Shown one piece after another: positions 23,187-30,285 of a stretch of DNA of 30,285 nt. The notes below the pieces were generated by a model that was not told the origin of the DNA, searched no databases, and was given only the letters and a program-made list of their open reading frames with translations. The position numbers and the translations under genes were made by a program. How positions within the stretch are numbered: the first letter of the stretch is position 1; every line of letters begins with the position of its first letter. Source of the stretch: JAFAHZ01 sp035656415 (GTDB lineage: Bacteria > Vulcanimicrobiota > Vulcanimicrobiia > Vulcanimicrobiales > Vulcanimicrobiaceae); contig DASRSM010000146.1 in assembly GCA_035656415.1 (NCBI GenBank), positions 1-30,285 on the forward strand, given 5' to 3'.

Positions 23187-24257
23187 ATGCGGGACGAGAT
23201 CTCATGGGCCGTTCGCCACGTGCTCGTCAGCCCGGCGCGCCTTCGTTTTCTTACGCACGACGGGCCTTCGACGCCGGCGAACATCGTGCGCTTCTTGCGC
23301 AACGTCGTACCCCACGCACGCTTAGAGCTCGACGGCATTCGGTCGCTGGCGCAATCGATTCGCGACGACGCGTTGCGCGACGAAGCGCTGGCGAGCGTCG
23401 AAGCGAAAGCGTATCACGTTGCCGGCGGATGCATTCTCGCAACGTTTCTTCCGCGAGCGAAAGCCCGCGCGTACGTCGAACTGGTCGCACCGCTCGAATC
23501 GATCTACGACTATCTCGACAACCTCTGCGACCGGCATCCCGACGTTCCGATCGAGGCGTATCCGGTACTGCATCAGGCCATCGCCGACGCACTCGATCCG
23601 TACGCGACGCCGCGCGACTATTACGCACTCGGTCCCAACGGCCACGATAACGGCTACCTTCTGCGATTGGTTACGCGCGTCCAGCGCTCGTTGCGCCGTA
23701 TCGACGGACACGAGCAACTGCTGCCGGTCTTTCGCGAGGCCGCGAAGCTTTACGCCGAAATGCAGACGTACAAGCATTATCCGCCCGGCGACCGCGAGCG
23801 TGCCTGCCGCGACTGGTTTGCCGCCCGTACGAACGAGCGCGTCGCAGACTTGGAATGGTACGAGTTCGCGTGCGCTGCGGGATCGCAGTTTCAAGTGTAC
23901 GCGCCGCTCTACGAGCTCTTCGCGGGGCGCGCGCAATCGATTGCGGCCACCTACGAAGCCCACTTTCCGGCGGTGGCGGCGCTGCACGTGCTCCTCGACT
24001 CGTTCATCGACCAGGCCGAGGACCGCGATCACGGCGAGCTCAACTTTGCCGCCGCCTATGCGACACCGGAGGCGATGCGCGAACGCGCCGCTTATCTGGC
24101 CGGGCTCGCCCGGCGGCGCTTCGCGGCGCTCCCCGACCCCCGGCCTCACGCGTTCGTCCTGTACGTGATGTCGCTGTTTTACCTCACGCATCCGAAGGTC
24201 TACGCGCAAAACCTCAACGGCGAAGCCGAATCGCTGCTGCGCTCGATCCGCGCGTAA
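23187..24257 (+). CDS. YtpB/DUF2600 family class I terpene synthase (356 aa)
   Basis: Resembles Bacillus YtpB, the tetraprenyl-beta-curcumene synthase that defines large class IB terpene synthases. Family segments are KAYHVAGGCILA near 73, the aspartate-rich DYLDNLCD at 108-115 (D108, D111 and D115 as magnesium ligands), NGYLLRLV, KHYPPGDRERACRDWF, EWYEFACAAGSQF and the second metal region LLDSFIDQAEDRDHGELNF around D271. Length matches YtpB (about 367). The enzyme would release diphosphate from a long prenyl diphosphate (C30-C40) and cyclise or rearrange it. No polyprenyl-synthase or squalene-hopene cyclase lies in the window to reveal the final product. No signal peptide. It stands nine bases after glcE with no ribosome site, so it is likely cotranscribed. 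Confidence 0.85.
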   Translation: MRDEISWAVRHVLVSPARLRFLTHDGPSTPANIVRFLRNVVPHARLELDGIRSLAQSIRDDALRDEALASVEAKAYHVAGGCILATFLPRAKARAYVELVAPLESIYDYLDNLCDRHPDVPIEAYPVLHQAIADALDPYATPRDYYALGPNGHDNGYLLRLVTRVQRSLRRIDGHEQLLPVFREAAKLYAEMQTYKHYPPGDRERACRDWFAARTNERVADLEWYEFACAAGSQFQVYAPLYELFAGRAQSIAATYEAHFPAVAALHVLLDSFIDQAEDRDHGELNFAAAYATPEAMRERAAYLAGLARRRFAALPDPRPHAFVLYVMSLFYLTHPKVYAQNLNGEAESLLRSIRA

Positions 24258-24286
24258 AAGGACCCTCTTTAAGGGCGCCCCGCGTG

Positions 24287-26161
24287 ATGGCCGAAAAAAA
24301 GGTTATGCCGTATCGCTGGATCGCCGCCGCGCTCGCCGTCTGCCTCGCGCTACCCGCCGCAAGCGCGAGCGCAGATAACGGAGTTCCGACGGACCGTCAG
24401 ATCGAGCAGTTCCTGGTCACCATTCCTACGTCGCAGGGTGCGCTCGACGACTCGGCACGCCTCAATCAAGAAGCGCATTATCCGGGCAGCAGCGGCGACT
24501 ACAAGATGGCCGTTTGGATGCGCGACCAGCTACAGTCGTACGGATTCGACGCGTCGATCGAGCGGGTATACGCGCAGGTTCCCATTCTCAAGAAAGCCGT
24601 GCTGGAGCTTCTCGTGCAGCCGCACGTGGATTTCGATCTCAAGGAAACGGGTCTGCCGGAAGATCCCGACGCCTCCCGCAGCGACTCGGGAGTCCCGTTC
24701 AACGCGTGGAGCGGCTCGGGCGAGGTCACGGCGCCGATCGTGTACGCCAATCACGGCCTCGACGCCGATTATCGAACGCTGGCGGCGGCCGACGTCGACG
24801 TTCACGGACGCGTCGTACTCGTGCGTTACGGTGCGGAGTTTCGCGGCGAGCTCGCGCGGCGTGCGATGGATCGTGGTGCGGCCGGCGTCATTCTCTATTC
24901 CGATCCCGCCGATCGCGACGGTTCCGACCGCGGCGTTGCATATCCCTCGGGTCCGTACCGTCCGCTAGGATCGGTACAGCGCGGAAGCCTTGGCGCACCC
25001 GCATTGAAGATTCCGGTTCTTCCGGTGAGCGCGTTGACCGCAGCGCGGCTTCTGCAAGAAATCGGCGGCGCCCCGGGACCTAACGGATGGAGCGGCGGCC
25101 TCGGCGCGCAGTACGCCGTCGGAACGAGCCACGCCGCGGTTCACATGCGCGTCGACCAGTCGTACAACTGGATCTGGCTTTGGAACACCATCGGCATCTT
25201 ACGCGGAGAAGACGGCGCGCATAGCGTGATCTTGGGCGGTCACCGCGACGCCTGGGTGTACGGTGTCACGGATAACGGATCGGGTATCTCGACGTTGCTG
25301 GAAGCTGCGCGTGCGCTTGGCTACGTTTATCATGCCGGCTGGCGTCCGAAGTATTCGATCGAGATTGCCGGCTGGGATGGCGAAGAAATCGGCGAGGTAG
25401 GTTCTAACTCGTTCGTGCGCACGCACTTTTGGGCGCTCCGCCGAGGATGCGTCGCTTACGTTAACGCCGACGAAACAGCGACCGGAAACTTCTTCTACAC
25501 CACCGCGGCCGCAGCGCTCGCACCGCTCGCACCGCCGATCGCGCGTCTCGTTCCGGACCCGCGCGCGCCGACGCAGACGGTCTGGGATACGTGGCGCGGC
25601 CAAGACGGCGGCGTTCAAACGTTCGCGCCCGGCGGCGGTTCGGATCACGAACCGTTTTTGCATCTGCTCGGTATTCCCACCATCGAGATGGCGTTTGCGG
25701 GACCGTTCGGCGCCTACCACTCCGCGTTTGACGATTTAACGTACGCGACGACGCAGGCCGACCCGCACTTTGCCCACCATCAAGCGCTCTCGCAAATGCT
25801 CGCGCTGCTCGCCTACCGGCTCACGTCGGATACCGCGCTTCCATACCGCTTCGACGCGTACGTGCCGTCGATGCGACAAGCAATCGCATCGCTTACGAAC
25901 AACAACGGAACCGGCGTCAGCCTCGCGCCGATCTCGCAGGCCATCGATCGCTTTGCCGGCGCAGCCGGTCCCGCGACCTCGGATAAGGCCATCGACGCCG
26001 TGCATCGTCTCGACCTGCTCTTCTACGGCAGTCAAGGCTACGCCGAGGTCGCGTTTCCGAAGCTCACCGAAGCGATGCAGAGCGGAGACCGCTCGAGCGT
26101 CGAGCACGCCGTCGATCAAACGGCCGGCGAAATCGACTCGATCGCTCGCAGCTTGCAGTAA
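24287..26161 (+). CDS. M28B-family zinc metallopeptidase, PSMA-like (624 aa)
   Basis: A secreted M28 peptidase of the glutamate carboxypeptidase II (PSMA/NAALADase) type. Residues about 10-30 are a signal peptide (IAAALAVCLALPAASASA). A PA insert domain spans about 125-265. The catalytic domain follows with every zinc ligand: H319 (HRD), D329, E366 and E367, D395 (NADE) and H478 (YHSAFDD). The spacing H to D, D to EE and EE to D equals that of human PSMA (10, 37, 28), which is strong evidence of an active di-zinc site. A helical dimerisation domain ends the protein at about 510-624. It should cut C-terminal residues from peptides outside the membrane. The ATG is preceded by a weak AAGGG; GTG 24284 is equivalent. 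Twenty-nine bases separate it from the terpene synthase gene. Confidence 0.9.
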   Translation: MAEKKVMPYRWIAAALAVCLALPAASASADNGVPTDRQIEQFLVTIPTSQGALDDSARLNQEAHYPGSSGDYKMAVWMRDQLQSYGFDASIERVYAQVPILKKAVLELLVQPHVDFDLKETGLPEDPDASRSDSGVPFNAWSGSGEVTAPIVYANHGLDADYRTLAAADVDVHGRVVLVRYGAEFRGELARRAMDRGAAGVILYSDPADRDGSDRGVAYPSGPYRPLGSVQRGSLGAPALKIPVLPVSALTAARLLQEIGGAPGPNGWSGGLGAQYAVGTSHAAVHMRVDQSYNWIWLWNTIGILRGEDGAHSVILGGHRDAWVYGVTDNGSGISTLLEAARALGYVYHAGWRPKYSIEIAGWDGEEIGEVGSNSFVRTHFWALRRGCVAYVNADETATGNFFYTTAAAALAPLAPPIARLVPDPRAPTQTVWDTWRGQDGGVQTFAPGGGSDHEPFLHLLGIPTIEMAFAGPFGAYHSAFDDLTYATTQADPHFAHHQALSQMLALLAYRLTSDTALPYRFDAYVPSMRQAIASLTNNNGTGVSLAPISQAIDRFAGAAGPATSDKAIDAVHRLDLLFYGSQGYAEVAFPKLTEAMQSGDRSSVEHAVDQTAGEIDSIARSLQ

Positions 26162-26173
26162 CCGCCGGATAGC

Positions 26174-26203
26174 TTGCGCCCGATCCGCTGCGTCTCTTAA
26201 AAT
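26174..26203 (+). promoter_or_regulatory. Candidate sigma-70-type promoter giving a near-leaderless pepP transcript
   Basis: TTGCGC at 26174-26179 and TAAAAT at 26198-26203 are 18 bases apart. The start codon ATG at 26211 lies only seven bases beyond the -10 element, so transcription would begin at or next to the ATG. This agrees with the absence of a Shine-Dalgarno sequence. The AT-rich block stands out sharply in GC-rich surroundings. It lies in the 49-base gap after the M28 gene. Confidence 0.45.
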
Positions 26204-26210
26204 AACGCTC

Positions 26211-27533
26211 ATGCAACCGTACGTCGAACGTCGCGAACGCCTGGCCGATAGGATCGCCGGCGGCGCCGCCGTCATTCCGTCCGCGAAGACGATCCTGCGA
26301 AACAGCGACACGTCGTATCCGTTTCGCCAAAGCTCGGACTTTTATTATCTTACCGGCTTCGACGAACCCGACGCCGTGCTCGTGCTTTCGCCCGAGCATC
26401 CCGAGCATCGCAGCGTCCTCTTCTTGCGAACGCGCGATCGCGACCGGGAAATTTGGGACGGCGCTCGTCTAGGCGTCGAACGCGCGGTCGATGGATTGGG
26501 CGTGGACGCGGCCTATCCGATCGCCGACCTCGCCGAACGCTTGCCGGAATACCTGGTCGGCGCAACGATGCTGCACTACGCGACGGGCAGAGACTCGAGC
26601 ACCGATGCGATCGTGCACGCCGCCGTCGACGCCGCACGCGCGCGCACGCATCAAAAAGGCCGCGTACCGCGCTCGTTCGCCGATCCCGGAATCGTATTGC
26701 ACGAGATGCGCCTGATCAAAAGCGATAGCGAGCTCGCCATCATGCGCCGCGCCTCGGCGATTACGCGACTGGGTTTTACGGCCGGAATGCGGTCGACGCG
26801 CCCCGGCCTCTATGAATACGAAGTCGAATCGATGATCGAAGCCGAGTATCTTCGCAACGGCGCGCAGTTCGTCGCCTACGAATCGATCGTCGGCACCGGC
26901 GATAACGCCACGACGCTGCATTACGTCAGCAACCGCGACCGCCTTGAAGCCGGGTCGCTGGTGCTGGTCGATTCGGGCTGCGAGCTCGATTACTACGCGA
27001 CCGACGTGACGCGCACGTGGCCCGTCGACGGACGCTTCACGCCCGAGCAGCGTGCGATTTACGAGCTCGTGCTCGCGGCGCAAGAAGCCTCGATCGCGCA
27101 AGTTCGTCCAGGCGTTCGCCGCAACCAGTTCCACGAAGCCGCCATTCGCACGATTACCGAAGGGTTGATCGATCTCGGCCTGCTTTCGGGCGGCCTCGAC
27201 GAAAACGTCGAAGAGAAACACTACCGTCAGTACTTCATGCACGGAACTGGCCACTGGCTGGGCCTCGACGTTCACGACGTCGGCGATTACCGCGACGGCG
27301 AAGACGAACCCGTTCGGCTGCGGCCGGGCATGGTGACGACGATCGAGCCGGGCATCTACGTCCGGCGCGAGCTCGATTGCGCGGAGCGCTTCAAGGGTAT
27401 AGGCGTGCGCATCGAGGACGATATTTTGGTTACGACCGACGGAAACGAAAATCTGACGGCGGCGATTCCCAAAACGGTCGACGAGCTCGAGACCATCGTC
27501 GGCAGCGAAGGAGCTGCGCTGGCGCGTCGGTGA
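26211..27533 (+). CDS. pepP: Xaa-Pro aminopeptidase P (440 aa)
   Basis: A cytosolic di-manganese M24B peptidase that removes the first residue of peptides with proline in second position. The N-terminal creatinase-like domain carries PFRQSSDFYYLTGF near 38-51. The C-terminal pita-bread domain has all five metal ligands: D254 (LVDSG), D265 (TDVTRTW), H344 in the HGTGHWLGLDVHD motif (with H348 as further conserved histidine), E379 (TIEPGIY) and E402 (RIEDD). Length equals E. coli PepP (441). The start has no Shine-Dalgarno sequence, and a promoter ends just before it, so leaderless translation is likely. It overlaps the epimerase gene in GTGA. It and the M28 enzyme would finish peptide breakdown. 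Confidence 0.93.
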   Translation: MQPYVERRERLADRIAGGAAVIPSAKTILRNSDTSYPFRQSSDFYYLTGFDEPDAVLVLSPEHPEHRSVLFLRTRDRDREIWDGARLGVERAVDGLGVDAAYPIADLAERLPEYLVGATMLHYATGRDSSTDAIVHAAVDAARARTHQKGRVPRSFADPGIVLHEMRLIKSDSELAIMRRASAITRLGFTAGMRSTRPGLYEYEVESMIEAEYLRNGAQFVAYESIVGTGDNATTLHYVSNRDRLEAGSLVLVDSGCELDYYATDVTRTWPVDGRFTPEQRAIYELVLAAQEASIAQVRPGVRRNQFHEAAIRTITEGLIDLGLLSGGLDENVEEKHYRQYFMHGTGHWLGLDVHDVGDYRDGEDEPVRLRPGMVTTIEPGIYVRRELDCAERFKGIGVRIEDDILVTTDGNENLTAAIPKTVDELETIVGSEGAALARR

Positions 27534-28390
27534 GAGTCGCCCTTCTCGGCGCGTCCGGCTTCATCGGTAAGCGATTGACGGCAGCGCTGACGGCACGCGG
27601 CGACGCGGTCGAAGCGTTATCGCTGCGCGATCCGGCGACTGCCGCCGTTTCCGCGGCGCAATGCGACGCCGTCGTCAATCTCGCCGGCGAGCCGGTCGCG
27701 CAACGCTGGTCGGCGACGGTGAAGCATCGCATCGAATATAGCCGAACCGAAGCACCGCGCCAGTTCTTGGAACGTCTCGGGCAGCAAAGCAGACGACCCG
27801 GGGTTTACGTATCGGCGTCGGCGATCGGATATTACGGCACGAGCGAAGCGACAACGTTCGACGAAACGAGCCCGCCGGGAAACGACTTTCTCGCGCGCGT
27901 CTGCGTCGAATGGGAAGCGGAAGCATCCCACGCGCGCGATCTCGGATTGCGTGTGGCGATGGTGCGCTGCGGCCTCGTGCTCGATCCTGACGGCGGGGCG
28001 CTGGCAAAGATGCTACCGCCATTTCGCGCGGGAATCGGCGGCGTCGTCGGTAGCGGCAAACAATGGATTTCGTGGATCCACGTCGACGACGTGACGCGCA
28101 TCTACGAACTCGCGATCGATCGTGCCGAAGGCGCAATCGACGCAACGGCTCCGAATCCCGTAACGAACGCAACCTTGACGCACTCGCTCGGTGCGGCGCT
28201 CAAACGACCCACCGTCGCGCCCGTTCCGAAGATCGCGCTGCGCTTGATGCTGGGCGAAGGCGCCTATATTCTGCTCGAAGGGCAGCGCGTGCTGCCGAAG
28301 CGATTGCTCGACGAATACGGGTTCGAGTTTCGGTTTCCCGAAATCGACGCCGCGCTACGGCATCTGTTCGACCGCGACGCGAAACTCTAA
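27530..28390 (+). CDS. TIGR01777-type NAD(P)-dependent epimerase / SDR protein (286 aa)
   Basis: An extended short-chain-dehydrogenase-fold protein of the YfcH / SulA family TIGR01777. The nucleotide motif GASGFIG is at 7-13, VNLAGEPVAQRW near 49-60 is family specific, SASAIGYYG with the Tyr near 90-98 is the active region, and the C-terminal domain (VPKIALRLMLGEGA, RVLPKRLLDEYGF, then EIDAALRHL) is the DUF1731 tail. No substrate is established for the family. Length is normal (about 295-300). GTG is fixed by overlap with pepP. Its last 36 bases overlap the trxB tail on the other strand. Confidence 0.88.
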   Translation: MRVALLGASGFIGKRLTAALTARGDAVEALSLRDPATAAVSAAQCDAVVNLAGEPVAQRWSATVKHRIEYSRTEAPRQFLERLGQQSRRPGVYVSASAIGYYGTSEATTFDETSPPGNDFLARVCVEWEAEASHARDLGLRVAMVRCGLVLDPDGGALAKMLPPFRAGIGGVVGSGKQWISWIHVDDVTRIYELAIDRAEGAIDATAPNPVTNATLTHSLGAALKRPTVAPVPKIALRLMLGEGAYILLEGQRVLPKRLLDEYGFEFRFPEIDAALRHLFDRDAKL

Positions 28391-29296
28391 CGCCTCGAGA
28401 TATTTCTCCGCGTCCATCGCCGCGCGGCAGCCCGCACCCGCAGCCGTCACGGCCTGCTTATACCGAATGTCATTGACGTCGCCCGCGACGAAGACGCCTT
28501 CGGCGTTGGTGCTAACGCCGTCGGGCGAAACGATGTAACCGGCTTGGTCGAGATCGAGCTGACCTTTGAAGATATCCGTATTCGGGGTGTGGCCAATGGC
28601 GATGAAGAGCGCGTCGGCTTCGAAGTCGTAACGGCTGCCGTCCACGATATTGTGGAGCCGCAACGCTTTGAGCTGTCCGTCGCCGATCGCTTCTTCGACG
28701 ACGGTGTTCCAAATGAAGTCGATCTTTTCGTGCGATTGCGCGCGATCGGCCATGATCTTGCTCGCGCGCAACGAGTCGCGGCGATGGATAACGGTCACGC
28801 GCCGGCCGAAGCGCGTCAGGAATAGTGCTTCCTCCATCGCCGAATCGCCGCCGCCCACCACGACGATGTGCTTTTCGCGAAAGAACGCGCCGTCGCAGGT
28901 CGCACACGTCGAAACGCCGCGGCCGCGCAGCCGTTCTTCACCCGGAATGTCGAGCCACTGCGCGTTCGCACCGGTCGCTACGATAACCGTCTTTGCGTGA
29001 AACTCGCCATCCGGCGTGCGCACGGTTATCGGTCGCGCTTTGAAATCGACGGACGTGACGTCGACGTTCTCGATGCGCGCTCCGAAGCGTTCGGCTTGCT
29101 CGCGAAAACGAATCATCAAGTCCGGGCCCATGATACCTTCGGGAAAACCGGGATAGTTCTCGACCTCGGTGGTGAGCATGAGCTGACCGCCGTACAGGCC
29201 GCCCGCCAAGACGAGCGGCGTGAGATTCGCCCGCGCGGCGTAGATGGCGGCGGTAAGCCCGGCCGGCCCGGATCCGATGATAATGACGCGTTCCAT
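28355..29296 (-). CDS. trxB: Thioredoxin reductase (313 aa)
   Basis: FAD/NADPH enzyme that reduces thioredoxin. GSGPAG at 8-13 binds FAD, the redox disulfide is C131-ATC-C134 in STCATCDG, VVGGGDSAMEEA binds NADPH, HRRDSLRASK near 178-187 carries the NADPH-2'-phosphate arginines, and VAGDVNDIRYKQ near 283 closes the FAD site. Length is that of bacterial low-molecular-weight TrxB. The frame is open upstream into the DoxX gene, but the ATG at 29296 follows GGAGGG and gives the conserved N-terminus. This ATG overlaps the doxX stop in TAATG, so the two are coupled. No thioredoxin gene is seen in the window. Confidence 0.95.
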   Translation of the reverse strand: MERVIIIGSGPAGLTAAIYAARANLTPLVLAGGLYGGQLMLTTEVENYPGFPEGIMGPDLMIRFREQAERFGARIENVDVTSVDFKARPITVRTPDGEFHAKTVIVATGANAQWLDIPGEERLRGRGVSTCATCDGAFFREKHIVVVGGGDSAMEEALFLTRFGRRVTVIHRRDSLRASKIMADRAQSHEKIDFIWNTVVEEAIGDGQLKALRLHNIVDGSRYDFEADALFIAIGHTPNTDIFKGQLDLDQAGYIVSPDGVSTNAEGVFVAGDVNDIRYKQAVTAAGAGCRAAMDAEKYLEALEFRVAVEQMP

Positions 29297-29718
29297 TACC
29301 CTCCGCTTTCGACCGCTCGGACGGCCAATCCGGTTGCGCTTTTGACGGGCGACGCCGTGAAGAGCGCTGCGAACGCGAAGCGGTACTCCCACGACACCGT
29401 AAACCATAGGCAGGCGACGACGAGCGCCATCGGCAACCCGGCCGGCATCATCGTGATGTGAAACGCGAAGCTATTGTAGAGAAACGCCGCCACGACGATC
29501 GCTGCGAACGGAACGAATCGACCGGCGAGCAGCAGCACGCCCGCTGCGAGCTGGGCGGCAGCGACGAAGAGCGCCCAGTGCGATCCGACGAACGCGTCAT
29601 TGAACGTGCCGGCGAGACCGGGCTGGGGCACCGGGCTTCGAAGGATGAACGTCATCGTGCCGGCGGCGACAAAAACGAGGCCGAGAAGGTTGCGGGCGAT
29701 TGCCGTGACGAGATTCAT
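29296..29718 (-). CDS. DoxX-family membrane protein (140 aa)
   Basis: A small four-helix membrane protein resembling the DoxX family: hydrophobic segments at about 5-25, 47-65, 67-85 and 97-115, with short polar loops (LRSPVPQPGLAGTFND after the first). DoxX-like proteins are linked to thiosulfate:quinone oxidation in archaea and to redox or thiol stress in bacteria, but the function here is not established. CAGGAG stands about seven bases before the ATG. Its stop overlaps the trxB start in TAATG, which ties it to thiol redox control. Its position as first gene of the trxB operon is the best functional hint. Confidence 0.8.
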   Translation of the reverse strand: MNLVTAIARNLLGLVFVAAGTMTFILRSPVPQPGLAGTFNDAFVGSHWALFVAAAQLAAGVLLLAGRFVPFAAIVVAAFLYNSFAFHITMMPAGLPMALVVACLWFTVSWEYRFAFAALFTASPVKSATGLAVRAVESGG

Positions 29719-29803
29719 GGTCGTACTCCTGTCGGTTCGGGGCCGAAATCGGCCCGTTCATGGAGTACGTCGAATGAGGGTCTCCAATTTCGACATTCAG
29801 CGG

Positions 29804-29828
29804 CCTGGCTTGCGCTGGTGCAGCCAGG
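29804..29828. promoter_or_regulatory. 7-bp inverted repeat in the divergent doxX spacer
   Basis: CCTGGCT at 29804-29810 and AGCCAGG at 29822-29828 are perfect complements separated by 11 bases. The repeat lies in the 216-base spacer between doxX-trxB (minus) and the secreted unknown (plus), so it could bind a regulator of either. No other clear promoter element is seen in the spacer. A strong AGGAGG at 29900-29905 is 29 bases before the next start, too far to serve it. Confidence 0.3.
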
Positions 29829-29934
29829 ACCAGTTACCGTCGACCGGCGCCGGCAATAGGCCGAAGGAATCAACGGATCTGGTTTTCGACAACTCGGATA
29901 GGAGGAAATCACCCCACGGTTAGAACGCATTCGC

Positions 29935-30285
29935 ATGAAGATGCTGCAGCGTCGGGTCCTTCGGCCGATTGCTGCCGTCGTCGGCTGTATGCTGCTTACC
30001 GCGTATGGCAGACAAGCTCAAGCCGACCCACCAAAAACCATCATCGATATCGGTACCAGTCCGCTGTGCACGACGCTTCGCGAAAGCGTCGTACCCGTAC
30101 TCGCCGGCCTGCACGCCGACGATGCGCTTATCAATGCCGGGCGTCAGCAGTTGGGACGATGGTCGTACGATCAATGGCTGGAAGGTCGAGGCAGTTGGTG
30201 GCGGATGGATCGATTACGCGTCGAGTTCGTCGTCAGCTCCCTCGTGCGCAATTTCAACGTCATAGACGGTATCCTTAACGATCCT
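29935..30285 (+). CDS. Secreted protein of unknown function, cut by the window edge (117 codons seen)
   Basis: A reading frame opens with ATG at 29935 and stays open to the last base, so the protein continues to the right. Residues 1-30 form a signal peptide: basic MKMLQRRVLR, core IAAVVGCMLLTA, cleavage after AQA. The mature part begins DPPKTIIDIGTSPLCTTLRESV, with one cysteine, then VPVLAGLHADDALINAGRQQLG and an arginine/tryptophan-rich stretch (GRWSYDQWLEG, SWWRMDR). The section VSSLVRNFNVIDGILND suggests a helix. I recognise no family. The role is exported or periplasmic. No good ribosome site lies at normal distance, since AGGAGG is 29 bases upstream. Judged real because of the signal peptide, uninterrupted frame and codon bias like its neighbours. 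Confidence 0.65.
   Translation, partial: MKMLQRRVLRPIAAVVGCMLLTAYGRQAQADPPKTIIDIGTSPLCTTLRESVVPVLAGLHADDALINAGRQQLGRWSYDQWLEGRGSWWRMDRLRVEFVVSSLVRNFNVIDGILNDP

Noticed and set aside
29774..29923. 50-codon frame in the spacer before the last gene
   Set aside because: No ribosome site, composition unlike neighbours, and it falls in a likely regulatory spacer.

Overview
This is a gene-dense bacterial chromosome segment of high GC content. It carries 28 complete protein genes plus one cut by the right edge, and I see no tRNA, rRNA, CRISPR array, insertion sequence, integrase or phage gene. GTG and TTG starts are common, and many genes overlap the next by 1, 4 or 17 bases, so most of the window is translationally coupled operons. 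Menaquinone synthesis by the futalosine route (mqnB, mqnD), a branched-chain-type 2-oxoacid dehydrogenase with two E1-alpha genes, secreted proteins with Pro/Ser/Thr linkers and a Bacillus YtpB-like terpene synthase suggest a soil or rock-surface heterotroph. A candidate phylum such as Eremiobacterota (WPS-2) fits my impression of gene content and protein style, but this is an inference that only a marker-gene tree could settle.

Layout. (1) 183-4980, plus strand: LOG/SLOG-fold protein, beta-CASP ribonuclease-like hydrolase, threonine aldolase, threonine/serine dehydratase, then a CpdA-like phosphodiesterase carrying an intrinsic-terminator-like hairpin inside its coding sequence. (2) 4919-7743: an FAD/NAD oxidoreductase (minus), a small helical unknown (plus) and an M20 amidohydrolase (minus). 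(3) 7870-11094: a large lipoprotein with a GH64-like beta-1,3-glucanase region, convergent with a secreted protein ending in a TonB-C-like domain. (4) 11210-20011, plus: eleven genes with no gap above 5 bp: E1-alpha, E1-alpha, E1-beta, E2, a 119-residue unknown, queD, queE, mqnB, mqnD, a 148-residue unknown and a NamZ-like exo-muramidase. (5) A PilZ gene on the minus strand. (6) 20575-28390, plus: glcD, glcE, a YtpB/DUF2600 terpene synthase, an M28B peptidase, aminopeptidase P and a TIGR01777 epimerase. (7) 28355-29718, minus: doxX then trxB, coupled by TAATG. (8) From 29935: a secreted protein of unknown function running off the edge.

How the genes may work together. Threonine aldolase and dehydratase dispose of threonine as glycine plus acetaldehyde or as 2-oxobutyrate, and 2-oxobutyrate and branched-chain 2-oxoacids are plausible substrates of the dehydrogenase in region 4. 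The peptidases, the amidohydrolase, NamZ and the beta-glucanase-like lipoprotein suggest scavenging of peptides, cell-wall sugars and possibly fungal or algal glucans. The glycolate-oxidase subunits, menaquinone genes and FAD oxidoreductase point to respiratory redox metabolism. The least explained items are the duplicated E1-alpha genes, the three unknown small proteins, the terpene synthase beside glcDE and the terminator-like hairpin inside the phosphodiesterase gene.
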